Origin: JBJXFK01 sp046155505
GTDB lineage: Bacteria > Planctomycetota > Phycisphaerae > UBA1845 > Fen-1342
Length of the DNA: 24,691 bases
Reading direction: 5' to 3'
Assembly: GCA_046155505.1 (NCBI GenBank)
Contig: JBJXFK010000110.1
Location: 1-24,691, forward strand
The notes below the pieces were generated by a model. That model saw nothing but the letters and a program-made list of their open reading frames with translations. It had not been told where the DNA came from and made no database searches. Shown one piece after another: positions 10,001-15,600 of this stretch; positions within the stretch are counted from its first letter, which is position 1; each line of letters begins with the position of its first letter. The position numbers and the translations under genes were made by a program.

Positions 10001-13000
10001 CGGCTGCGACCGGCACGGGTGGTGCGATCTACAGCACCGCCGGCAGCCCGCTCCTGCTGAATTGCTCGCTCGCGTCGAATTCGGCCCAGTCCGGCGGCGC
10101 GCTTTGGTACTCCGGCATTGCCACAGCGCCGCGTGTCGCGAATTCGATCCTCTGGGGCAACGTCGATACGACGCTGGGCACGACCACCGATCAGATCTTC
10201 CGCAATCAACTCGACCTGCCACCGCTCATCTTGCGCCACACCATTATTCAGGGCGGCTGGGTCGGCAGCGGCGACAACAACACCACCGCGAACCCGCTGT
10301 TTGCGCGCACGCCCAGCGACGGCGGGGACGGCTGGGGCATCGGCATTGACGATCCCGGCGATCTCGCCCTGCTCGACATGTCGCCCGGCCGCAACACGGG
10401 CGACAACTCGGAATTACCGCCTGACGCCGCCGACATCGACTGCGACGGCGACCGCGGCGAACTGATGCCGCTCGATCTCAAACGCGGCCCGCGCGTCACG
10501 GGCACGCCGCAAATCGTCGAGCGCGGCGCGCTCGAAGAGGGCGGCGGAGCATCGAGTCGCATCTACGTGAAAGCCGGCGCGACCGGCCTCGGCGACGGAT
10601 CGAGCTGGGACAACGCCTATCCCGAACTGCGCGAAGCCCTCAATTTTCTCTCCATCGCCGGCTGCACGAACATCGAGGTCTGGGTCGCCGCCGGAACCTA
10701 CAAACCCGGCACGAGCCGCGCTTCATCGTTCCAACTCGCCGACGGCGTGACGATCATCGGTGGCCTTGTCGGCGACGAAATCGCGCTGCCGCCGGCGCGC
10801 GATGCCGCGCTCACGGTTCTTTCCGGCGACCTCGACGACAACGATGCCGGGCAGCAATTCAACGACAACTGCTATCATGTGATTCGCGCCGATCAAACGA
10901 CCGCGCTGGCTGTCCTCGACGGCTTCACGATCCGCGGCGGCAACGCCGACGGTAGCGGGCGCGACAATTCCGCCGGCGGCATTTTGATCGGCTCAGGCAG
11001 CCCGGCGATCCGCAACTGCATCATCACTGCAAACCGCGGTGCATGCGCGTCGTCGATCGACGTGAACGGCGGCGCGCCCGCGCTTCACAACGTGATCATC
11101 GACGGTGCTGTCACGCAGTTCTCGCAGTCGTTCGCCCAGTCGCAGGTCGACTTGACCGAAGCCTGGACCCCCGGCGGCGTGACGACACTGTTCGGCACGT
11201 CGATCGTCGGTACCGGCACCCTGCAGTTGCCCTTCGGCGGCGAGCTGCGCGTTTCGACGTCGGCGGGCTGCGCTGCCGAAACCGTCATCGAGCTAGCCGC
11301 AACGCTGGCCGCGACACAAGTCTACGCGCCGGCGGTCGCCGGTTTGTTGCCCGCGCGCTGGGAGGTTCCTGCCGCGCAGCTGAGCAACGTGCTGGTGCGC
11401 GGCCCCGTGACGAGCTGGGTAATCGCCCCGGCGGGTACGCCCGCCGCAGCGCTTACCTGGACCGGCCACGCGCGCGATCGCGACCTTTCCAGCGCCGGCC
11501 GCGCCCGCTCGCGCTTTTCCGCCGGTTCCGCCGCCGCGCCCGCAACGCTGACGATCACCGGCGATTTGTACGACCGGCCACCCGCGCAAGGCGGGACATT
11601 GCTGCACAGCGGCGAGCTGCTCGTGTGCCGCGTCGGCGCGTTTGAGGTGCGTGAAACTACGACGAGCTCCGACACGCTCGCGTTTGCCACGCCGCCGGTA
11701 ATGACGCCGATCGGCGGGTATCTCGTCGGCCGCGAAGACGGCCTGAGCGTTGGTGGCGCATTGCGGCTCTCAATGAACTTCGCGACCACCGCCGCGCCGC
11801 TCAGCAGCTTCGGCACCAGCGCGATCGAGCTCGGCGGAACGTCGGTCGTCGGCGCGCTGCCGCTTGCGCCGCCGTCGCCCGTCTCGAACATCACCAGCGA
11901 CATTCGTGGCACCGGCAACATCACAATCGAGCGCGGCGCGACGCTCGCGCTCGCCGGCGAGGCCGTGCTGAATCTCAGCGGAATGCCCGACGACGTGTGC
12001 GTCACCAATGGCCAGATCGGCGCACCGCCAGGCGGCATCGTCAGCGTCAATGGCGCACTCCTCGTCCGCGATCAGGCGCGCGTCCGCAACACGCGCGTCG
12101 AAGTCAACGCGCTCACGGTCGAGGATGGATCGACCATCGTGCGCAACAACCTCAGCCTGCTCGAATCCACCAGCGGGTTTGGCGGCGAGTTCTTCGTCTC
12201 CGGCGACTCGACGATCGCCTGCAACAACATCACCTCCTACGGCGATCGCTACCTCGACCTCGACCCCGACCCGACCGACGGCTCGCAGCCGCTGGTCGAA
12301 AACAACCGCATCAAGGTCATCATCGCGCAGGGCGCCGGCAGCACACAGGGCGAATTGCTCGAATTGCGAACGCGCGACATTGATCTGGGCGTCGGCAACG
12401 GCGCGTCCGGTGCATTCCAACTTCCGCCCGGCGGCTCGGCCGGCGGATACAACGACTCGTGGTCCCTTGATGAGCTCATCATCACTGCCGGTGCAAAGGT
12501 GACGCTCACCAACCGTCAGGGTTTCCGCTTCCAACCCGCGAACGTGACCAACCCCGAGGCCCTCTACGTGCGGCACATCACGCTCGAATCCGGCGCGACG
12601 CTGAACACCGGCCTACAACGCGTCTATTACCAAACGATGTCGATGGCCCCGGACGCCCACATCGTCGATATTCCGCTGCTCGGCTTCTCGCTCAAGGTCA
12701 TCGGTTTCGACGACGCCACGCTGCCGCCCAACAACGAAGTCGATGTTCGCCTAAAGCGCCGACTAGAAGACCCGTCTGACGCGCAGCCGACCGATCCGTC
12801 ACAACCGCGCAAGCGCGGCAGCTGCGAGCGAATCACACACCAGTCCGACCCGATCGTCCCGCTCGCGCGCGGCGGCGTGCTCGACATGCGCACCCAGGCG
12901 ATCGGCTTGCAATCCGCTTTGTCAATCGCGGCCCACGGCAGCTTCGCACGCGCCGGCGACGAACGCGTGACCGTCGCATTCGAGTACCAGTTTGTCTCAA

Positions 13001-14997
13001 CGTCGTCCAACGCGCAGGCACCGACCGAGCTTGTCGTCTATTTGACGGAGTCCCCCGAATCGCGCTCGGCTGCGAATGCGGCGCAGTTCGTCGAACTCGC
13101 GCGGATCAGCCCACCGCGAAGCGGACTGCCCGGCTCTCCCGGAGCACCAAGCTTCGCCGTGTTTGCAGACACGTTCCCCGCCGGTGAATTGAATTTCCGC
13201 CGCGGTACCTACGTCGAGCTCGAACTGCGCGGCGAAGCTTCGCGCGTACACATCGACAATTTCGATCCTCATATTGACTGCAGCGATCCGCAGTGTCGCG
13301 ATTTCACCGGCGACGGCGCGGTCACTGAACGAGACTTGCTCACCTTGCTCAGTTCGTACGGTCAAGCGCTCAGCCTTGCCGAGGGAAACGCCGCCGGAAC
13401 GAGCTGCGTTGACAACGGCATGACGCGCGACGGCTATCTCGACATCGCCGACATCATCGCCTGGGACGCGCTGGCATTCGATCCCGACGCGCTGGGTACA
13501 TGCGGCGACGGCGCGCCGCAACTGCGCGGCCCATTGCCCGGATGCGACGGGGTCGGCGGGATCACCGTTCCCGAGTCCGGCTTGATCGTGCTCGGCAAGA
13601 CGCTTTCCCCAGACTTCACAATCATGTCCGGCGCGCGCCAGCAGCGGCTCTACTTCCTCGACGACGCCCTGTCATGCGGCGCGCCATCCGTTTATCCACC
13701 CATCGCGCCGGCCGCCGATGGCGCATACCGCGCTTGCGGTCGCATCATCACCGGCCCATTCAGCCAGCCTTATGTGCTGCATGCCCTGCAGGGACTCATC
13801 CGAGCCTGCGACGGAAAAATCGTCGTGCCGCCGACCAGCTCCATGTTCGGCAGCAGCACCGTCCACATCCATCTGCAGTCGCAGCCCGTTCCCGGCAACA
13901 GCGGCGCGCCGCTCGGCGTGCCCATCGCCGACGCGGCGTTCTCGCCCACCGAGCCGAACATCGTCTACGTCGCGCCGGTGCTCGTGTCGGTTCCGGGCGG
14001 CCCGCTCTGCACGCCGCAGATCTCTGCGCCGCTGCACCACTATCGCGCCGCCGCTCAACTGCGCATTCTGCCCGGCTGCGACGTGCAAGTCGAACAACTC
14101 TACGGCTTCGACCCCTATTGCGATCCCGATCGCAACGCGTTGCCGCCCGAAGCATCGGCGATCGATACGCAGCGCATCCGCGAGATTGAAGTGGACGCGT
14201 TCGGCAACGTGTTTGTGCTCGCCTGCAAGACGACGCTGCCGCCGCCGGCGGAGCCGCAACTCGCAACGCCCGCCAATAACGAGTGGCTGCTCGTGTATCC
14301 GACCAGCGGCGGGCAGCTTCGCATTCCGCTGCAAACGCGGTTCCCAGAGTCGACCTCGGCACCCCAAATGCGCAGCCCATCGGCTATGTACGTCTCGCGC
14401 ACACCGTGCGGCTCGCCGTCCTTCAACAAGCTGTTGCTGACCTCGGCGATCAACGACTCAGCCGACGGCACGCGCATCTATCGCATGTCGATCATCCGCG
14501 GCAGCAAAAATACCGTGACCGACGTGATCGCCGACGGGGTCATTGAGCTTTCAAACATCCGCCACGTCGCGTCGCTCGTCGAGCGACTCGGCGCTAGCCC
14601 GAGCGGCAATCGCATCCTCGCCGTCGGGTTCGACATGCCGCAATTCCCAGCGGATCGACGATTCACCGACCTTGAGGATATGGAGTGCGCGCCGCGCGTT
14701 GCGAACTTCAGCGCCGACCTCGCGTCAGATTCGACCGTTGTCGCAAGCGATCTGCTTTGCGAAGACTTGGCCATGCCGATGTCCGCGGCGATAGTCGACG
14801 GTTGTCCGCCGAGTTGCCCTGGCGACGTTGATGGTGACAACGATGTCGATCTCACAGATCTGGCGACGCTTCTGTCGAACTACGGCACGCCCTCGGGTGC
14901 GGGTCGGCAGGACGGCGATCTCGACGGCAACGGCGCGGTGAATCTCACCGATCTGGCGAACTTGTTAGCGGTATTCGGAACGGCGTGCGAAAGTTGA
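4090..14997 (+). CDS. Giant secreted five-module beta-helix protein with dockerin-like C-terminus
   Basis: From the ATG at 4090 the protein has 3,635 residues. Residues 1-25 form a signal peptide (hydrophobic VVSVWCVLLAAA, cleavage near ASDAA). Five tandem modules start at residues 26, 566, 1119, 1666 and 2157. Each opens with a motif like YVxxxAxGxxDGTxWxDA (degenerate in module 2), then WVAAGTYxP, YGGFAGxE, a SGDL motif, HVV and LDGxTxRGG, and then beta-helix rungs with C-x-F-x-x-N and GG[A/G] motifs. Modules 1-4 end in a choice-of-anchor-Q-like tail (GDLR...SPAID...DIGAYE). Residues about 2347-3063 are a beta-rich, non-repeated region. Residues 3064-3130 hold a dockerin-like segment, and 3131-3576 a long region with scattered cysteines that I cannot assign. 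Residues 3577-3635 are two EF-loop-like repeats (DVDGDNDVDLTDL and DLDGNGAVNLTDL) ending in a Cys. No catalytic motif of a polysaccharide lyase is evident. A surface adhesin or structural role is inference. Confidence 0.9.
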   Translation: MIKLRGYPIVVSVWCVLLAAASDAAILRVRAGASGNGDGSTWNDAFPHLSTALAAAQTGDEIWVAAGTYRPDESAANPNGTGDRTLSFILRSGVAVYGGFAGNEIALAERDFGANLTILSGDLDPVGGLDGPNFTNYGDNSDHVLTAHGVATSAVLDGMTVRGGDAPAFGTNGFGGGLFAIGGSPTLRNCIFAANRAASGGGIELQGFCAATLQRVTLADNAATSAHAGLSVEGNSGGPYASVLIENCTFVRNLAPLSGAGAGGGLSSGAANTTVRDCIFDANVAARGAGIITGGEGTLNISGCLFLRNFAGGPATFCSGGGIRIAGNLDQVTIQGCSFYGNRATNAAADGEGGGIYVSVAADATLISSCTFVGNTANRGGGVRTSNPSTAISNCTLISNVALQSGGGVGFLATPTNGSLWNSIVWANIDAFGGGSATAQIEVAGPPATISYSIVQGGFAGTEIDDADPALRENPSPGADGVWDGNGDSYGDLRPSASSAAIDAGNNAFLAADRADLDGDGDTTEPAPYDIGRRARLRDFWSVVDQGVGSGAIVDIGAYEHVGGEILVSNDPSLTPWPPEAETDSLAAALNFAGEYADEVSEIWIAAGVYTPDFWPGVVTPGDRAATFELPSGVAVYGGFAGDETDLAQRDIAANVSILSGDLTGGDQYYDPTDGTPFVGYNENSYHVVSATTGLAERILDGVTVRGGYAHSSGAILNGAGVYATSGALTIRNCTFRENRSAQPGGAVYHSTATQATLLIDGCLFERNQANANGGAAVFSSGSSALDVRNAIVRRNTSAGAISAVATPNARVADCLFEQNLGSALVLWRRPRAVIRCDFIANRSPGSGGAVFLTHTPGPTADFVSCRFIGNMATGPASDPDSGGGAIFSKSTSSQPGSILRATNCVFVGNTAVRGGAVMLANHDLGGGSASFINCSFAENVAATDGGGIWAGTTQIPGGTSSFTVRNSIFWNNRDSGPLDETAQIFVASGTPTVTDSLIRGGWTNPDGNRIISFDPLFTRSPSPGGDGLWDGVNDDYGDLRLYRGSPAIDLANLSFVPTDITDLDDDLDVLELTPLDIDGNARFLQDGCLADRSASPPDFAADLGAYERVASPGPAQAVVYVDGAATGADNGTNWDDAYTDLADALCRAANGVGVQELWVAAGTYQPTSRGERIDSFILPPGLAIYGGFAGDELLRDERDPAANLTILTGDRAGDDSAIPFDPLTTPPATWNENAAHVVRCVRGTGWTLDGFTITRGFANLTDGGAEDAKGGGLWLIGSDGTIRNCRVFENATNASGGGAHVGRYTPGLASDVAFESCVFERNRAAQYGGGMRYGDGIGTLNDCLFTTNIAGLGGGGALLDGDGKRTIRRTHFLLNQAQSSAGGADSGGANDFIDCTFERNSLRSAGSGGGLYASERVLNVVGCRFVGNSAGGGFGGALRVPNGNVRVATFTAANCLFIGNTAGSGGAITVPTLGVAGSTASIVNCTFSENVAISSGGGIICGAQGNNAAFNPSITNCVFWNNRDAGGTDESAQIHVTTGAPIVNYSLVQGDWSGAGDVGIVAGNPRVLRAPSPGIDGFWNGVNDDYGDLRLGYGSPAIDSGDSTALPIDSADIDADGNTTELLPIDAAGLPRQVDEPCATNSGVGSPPTDMGAHERAFTAPTQTVLYVNSTADGATDGTTWADAFVDLQSALCAARNSAGIVREIWVAAGTYKPEIAGGSRASSFGLLSGVALYGGFAGNEFTRAQRDAAINVTILSGDLTGNDQPADEPGSANYTENSLHVVDASSTDETAILDGFTIRGGFAKLPDTDSGGGLYVNNGSPTIVACAFESNAGSNGGAVGVRGNSNPTLTDCRFIKNRANEPTVGDGGAIYSFAVGTIALRDCVFEENLAVDGGGAISVAVGTSALEAVLSRFERNRAARGAAVFLGSTNPMELVSCRFIANTAAAQGGGLALQGASPAIVNCIFVGNTAATGTGGAIYSTAGSPLLLNCSLASNSAQSGGALWYSGIATAPRVANSILWGNVDTTLGTTTDQIFRNQLDLPPLILRHTIIQGGWVGSGDNNTTANPLFARTPSDGGDGWGIGIDDPGDLALLDMSPGRNTGDNSELPPDAADIDCDGDRGELMPLDLKRGPRVTGTPQIVERGALEEGGGASSRIYVKAGATGLGDGSSWDNAYPELREALNFLSIAGCTNIEVWVAAGTYKPGTSRASSFQLADGVTIIGGLVGDEIALPPARDAALTVLSGDLDDNDAGQQFNDNCYHVIRADQTTALAVLDGFTIRGGNADGSGRDNSAGGILIGSGSPAIRNCIITANRGACASSIDVNGGAPALHNVIIDGAVTQFSQSFAQSQVDLTEAWTPGGVTTLFGTSIVGTGTLQLPFGGELRVSTSAGCAAETVIELAATLAATQVYAPAVAGLLPARWEVPAAQLSNVLVRGPVTSWVIAPAGTPAAALTWTGHARDRDLSSAGRARSRFSAGSAAAPATLTITGDLYDRPPAQGGTLLHSGELLVCRVGAFEVRETTTSSDTLAFATPPVMTPIGGYLVGREDGLSVGGALRLSMNFATTAAPLSSFGTSAIELGGTSVVGALPLAPPSPVSNITSDIRGTGNITIERGATLALAGEAVLNLSGMPDDVCVTNGQIGAPPGGIVSVNGALLVRDQARVRNTRVEVNALTVEDGSTIVRNNLSLLESTSGFGGEFFVSGDSTIACNNITSYGDRYLDLDPDPTDGSQPLVENNRIKVIIAQGAGSTQGELLELRTRDIDLGVGNGASGAFQLPPGGSAGGYNDSWSLDELIITAGAKVTLTNRQGFRFQPANVTNPEALYVRHITLESGATLNTGLQRVYYQTMSMAPDAHIVDIPLLGFSLKVIGFDDATLPPNNEVDVRLKRRLEDPSDAQPTDPSQPRKRGSCERITHQSDPIVPLARGGVLDMRTQAIGLQSALSIAAHGSFARAGDERVTVAFEYQFVSTSSNAQAPTELVVYLTESPESRSAANAAQFVELARISPPRSGLPGSPGAPSFAVFADTFPAGELNFRRGTYVELELRGEASRVHIDNFDPHIDCSDPQCRDFTGDGAVTERDLLTLLSSYGQALSLAEGNAAGTSCVDNGMTRDGYLDIADIIAWDALAFDPDALGTCGDGAPQLRGPLPGCDGVGGITVPESGLIVLGKTLSPDFTIMSGARQQRLYFLDDALSCGAPSVYPPIAPAADGAYRACGRIITGPFSQPYVLHALQGLIRACDGKIVVPPTSSMFGSSTVHIHLQSQPVPGNSGAPLGVPIADAAFSPTEPNIVYVAPVLVSVPGGPLCTPQISAPLHHYRAAAQLRILPGCDVQVEQLYGFDPYCDPDRNALPPEASAIDTQRIREIEVDAFGNVFVLACKTTLPPPAEPQLATPANNEWLLVYPTSGGQLRIPLQTRFPESTSAPQMRSPSAMYVSRTPCGSPSFNKLLLTSAINDSADGTRIYRMSIIRGSKNTVTDVIADGVIELSNIRHVASLVERLGASPSGNRILAVGFDMPQFPADRRFTDLEDMECAPRVANFSADLASDSTVVASDLLCEDLAMPMSAAIVDGCPPSCPGDVDGDNDVDLTDLATLLSNYGTPSGAGRQDGDLDGNGAVNLTDLANLLAVFGTACES
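4165..5784 (+). repeat. Module 1 of the giant protein (beta-helix plus anchor-Q-like tail)
   Basis: 540 codons. It opens with ILRVRAGASGNGDGSTW and carries EIWVAAGTYRP, VAVYGGFAGNE and six F-x-x-N rungs, all of the C-x-F-x-x-N form (for example CIFAANRA, CTFVGNTA). The tail ends DIGAYEHV. Confidence 0.85.
5785..7443 (+). repeat. Module 2 of the giant protein
   Basis: 553 codons. The opening motif is degenerate: the DGTxW segment is lost and replaced by a Pro-rich stretch. It keeps EIWIAAGVYTP, VAVYGGFAGDE, eight F-x-x-N rungs (seven preceded by Cys) and a tail ending DLGAYERV. Confidence 0.85.
7444..9084 (+). repeat. Module 3 of the giant protein
   Basis: 547 codons. It opens VVYVDGAATGADNGTNW and has ELWVAAGTYQP, LAIYGGFAGDE and eight F-x-x-N rungs. 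Its tail segment GVNDDYGDLRL is almost identical, also at DNA level, to that of module 2. Confidence 0.85.
9085..10557 (+). repeat. Module 4 of the giant protein
   Basis: 491 codons, shorter than modules 1-3. It has VLYVNSTADGATDGTTW, EIWVAAGTYKP, VALYGGFAGNE and six F-x-x-N rungs. The tail is weaker and ends in a GALEEGG sequence instead of GAYE. Confidence 0.85.
10558..11127 (+). repeat. Module 5 of the giant protein, truncated
   Basis: About 190 codons. RIYVKAGATGLGDGSSW, EVWVAAGTYKP, VTIIGGLVGDE and LDGFTIRGG are kept, but only two or three helix rungs follow. There is no F-x-x-N motif and no anchor-Q-like tail before the non-repeated region begins. The end coordinate is approximate. Confidence 0.75.
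11128..13278 (+). other. Non-repeated beta-rich region of the giant protein
   Basis: Within the 4090-14997 gene. This part of about 717 residues is rich in Thr, Val and Gly with short alternating hydrophobic strands. It contains segments such as LNTGLQRVYYQTM that recall other planctomycetal secreted proteins. No named domain or active site is recognised. The start boundary is approximate. Confidence 0.5.
13279..13479 (+). other. Internal dockerin-like segment of the giant protein
   Basis: Encodes CSDPQC followed by DFTGDGAVTERDLLTLLSSYG and, about 40 residues on, GYLDIADIIAWDALAF. The D-x-T-G-D-G-x-V-T-x-x-D spacing is that of a dockerin calcium loop. The second loop lacks most acidic ligands. 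Confidence 0.6.
14818..14994 (+). other. Terminal dockerin-like calcium-loop pair of the giant protein
   Basis: Encodes two loops, DVDGDNDVDLTDLATLLSNYG and DLDGNGAVNLTDLANLLAVFG, separated by a short linker and followed by TACES at the stop. The terminal Cys resembles the C-terminal dockerin variants common in Planctomycetota. The same layout closes the 22977-24641 protein. Confidence 0.8.
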
Positions 14998-15023
14998 TTC
15001 CCGACAGGAGCGGTCAGAAATGA

Positions 15024-15045
15024 ATGGGCGGTGAGGGCCTCGAAC
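15024..15045 (-). repeat. tRNA-Val 3'-end fragment (attachment-site-like direct repeat, distal copy)
   Basis: These 22 bases match 22605-22626 at 21 positions (the only difference is at 15038). On the - strand they read as the T-loop and the 3' halves of the T and acceptor stems of tRNA-Val. No tRNA body is encoded next to it. This is the pattern of an att scar left by integration into a tRNA 3' end. Confidence 0.6.
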
Positions 15046-15263
15046 GCCTCGTGAAAACATCGCACAAATCGCATGTTGCGACCAGGGGCGGCACAGAATC
15101 CGGCACAGTCCGTCCGGACCGCGTCTCTGGGCAGCCAACGGACCTGCTTGAGGTCGTGAAGGCTTGGTCAACGCTGCCGGCCGCACTCCGAGCGGGAATC
15201 CTGGCGATGATACATGCCATGGAACTGCACGAGTCGTCTGCGTTCATTGACTCCGAAAGTTGA
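15024..15263 (+). CDS. Possible small protein of 79 residues starting in the tRNA fragment
   Basis: An ATG at the first base of the tRNA-like repeat opens a 79-codon frame. The first seven residues (MGGEGLE) are simply the translation of the tRNA 3' end read backwards. The part LLEVVKAWSTLPAALRAGIL resembles, from memory, the end of short planctomycetal hypothetical proteins (a K/E-AW-x-x-LP-x-A-x-x-AGI-x-AM pattern) that also begin with MGDEGLE-like residues. AGGAG lies 13 bases upstream, too far for a good ribosome site. The frame could be a remnant of an element rather than an expressed gene, and function is unknown. Confidence 0.35.
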   Translation: MGGEGLERLVKTSHKSHVATRGGTESGTVRPDRVSGQPTDLLEVVKAWSTLPAALRAGILAMIHAMELHESSAFIDSES

Positions 15264-15600
15264 TCGCACGGGCGGTGCCCCGCTTCAGTACGCGGCCAGC
15301 GAAGCGCCTCGTCGGAGTGATCAGACTGTTCCACAGACAGCGTCGAATCGTCTTTCGAAAGCGTCGAGCTACGTTCCCTCTCAACCGTTTTCGCAGCATT
15401 CCGTTCGGCATGCGGCGCTCTGCGTCATCGCGAGATCGAATCTCCGGCCGTCGATCGACGGAAAGCATGACCAACTTCGCGATCGCACCACAGTGCCGGC
15501 GCCGACGGCTTCGTCGACCACCGGCGACGATTCGGATCTATCGGCGGCAAAACTGGCCGAATTGAACGGTCGTCGTCGCGGCCAATGACGCCCGTTGGCG
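15264..15600. other. Gap with no supported gene
   Basis: Short overlapping Arg-rich frames occur on both strands, but none has a ribosome site, a recognisable motif or a convincing composition. A weak stem (TGGCC/GGCCA, about 20-base loop, followed by GTTTT on the - strand) lies here and might end the operon to its right. That call is too weak to list separately. Confidence 0.4.

Noticed and set aside
4165..10557. Repeats considered as CRISPR or DNA-level satellite
   Set aside because: The period is about 1.6 kb, in frame and diverged, with no short identical repeats or spacers. It reflects protein modules.
15244..15588. Arg-rich short frames on both strands
   Set aside because: There is no ribosome site and no motif, and the overlapping frames have equally poor composition. 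I could not link them to a transposase or another family.
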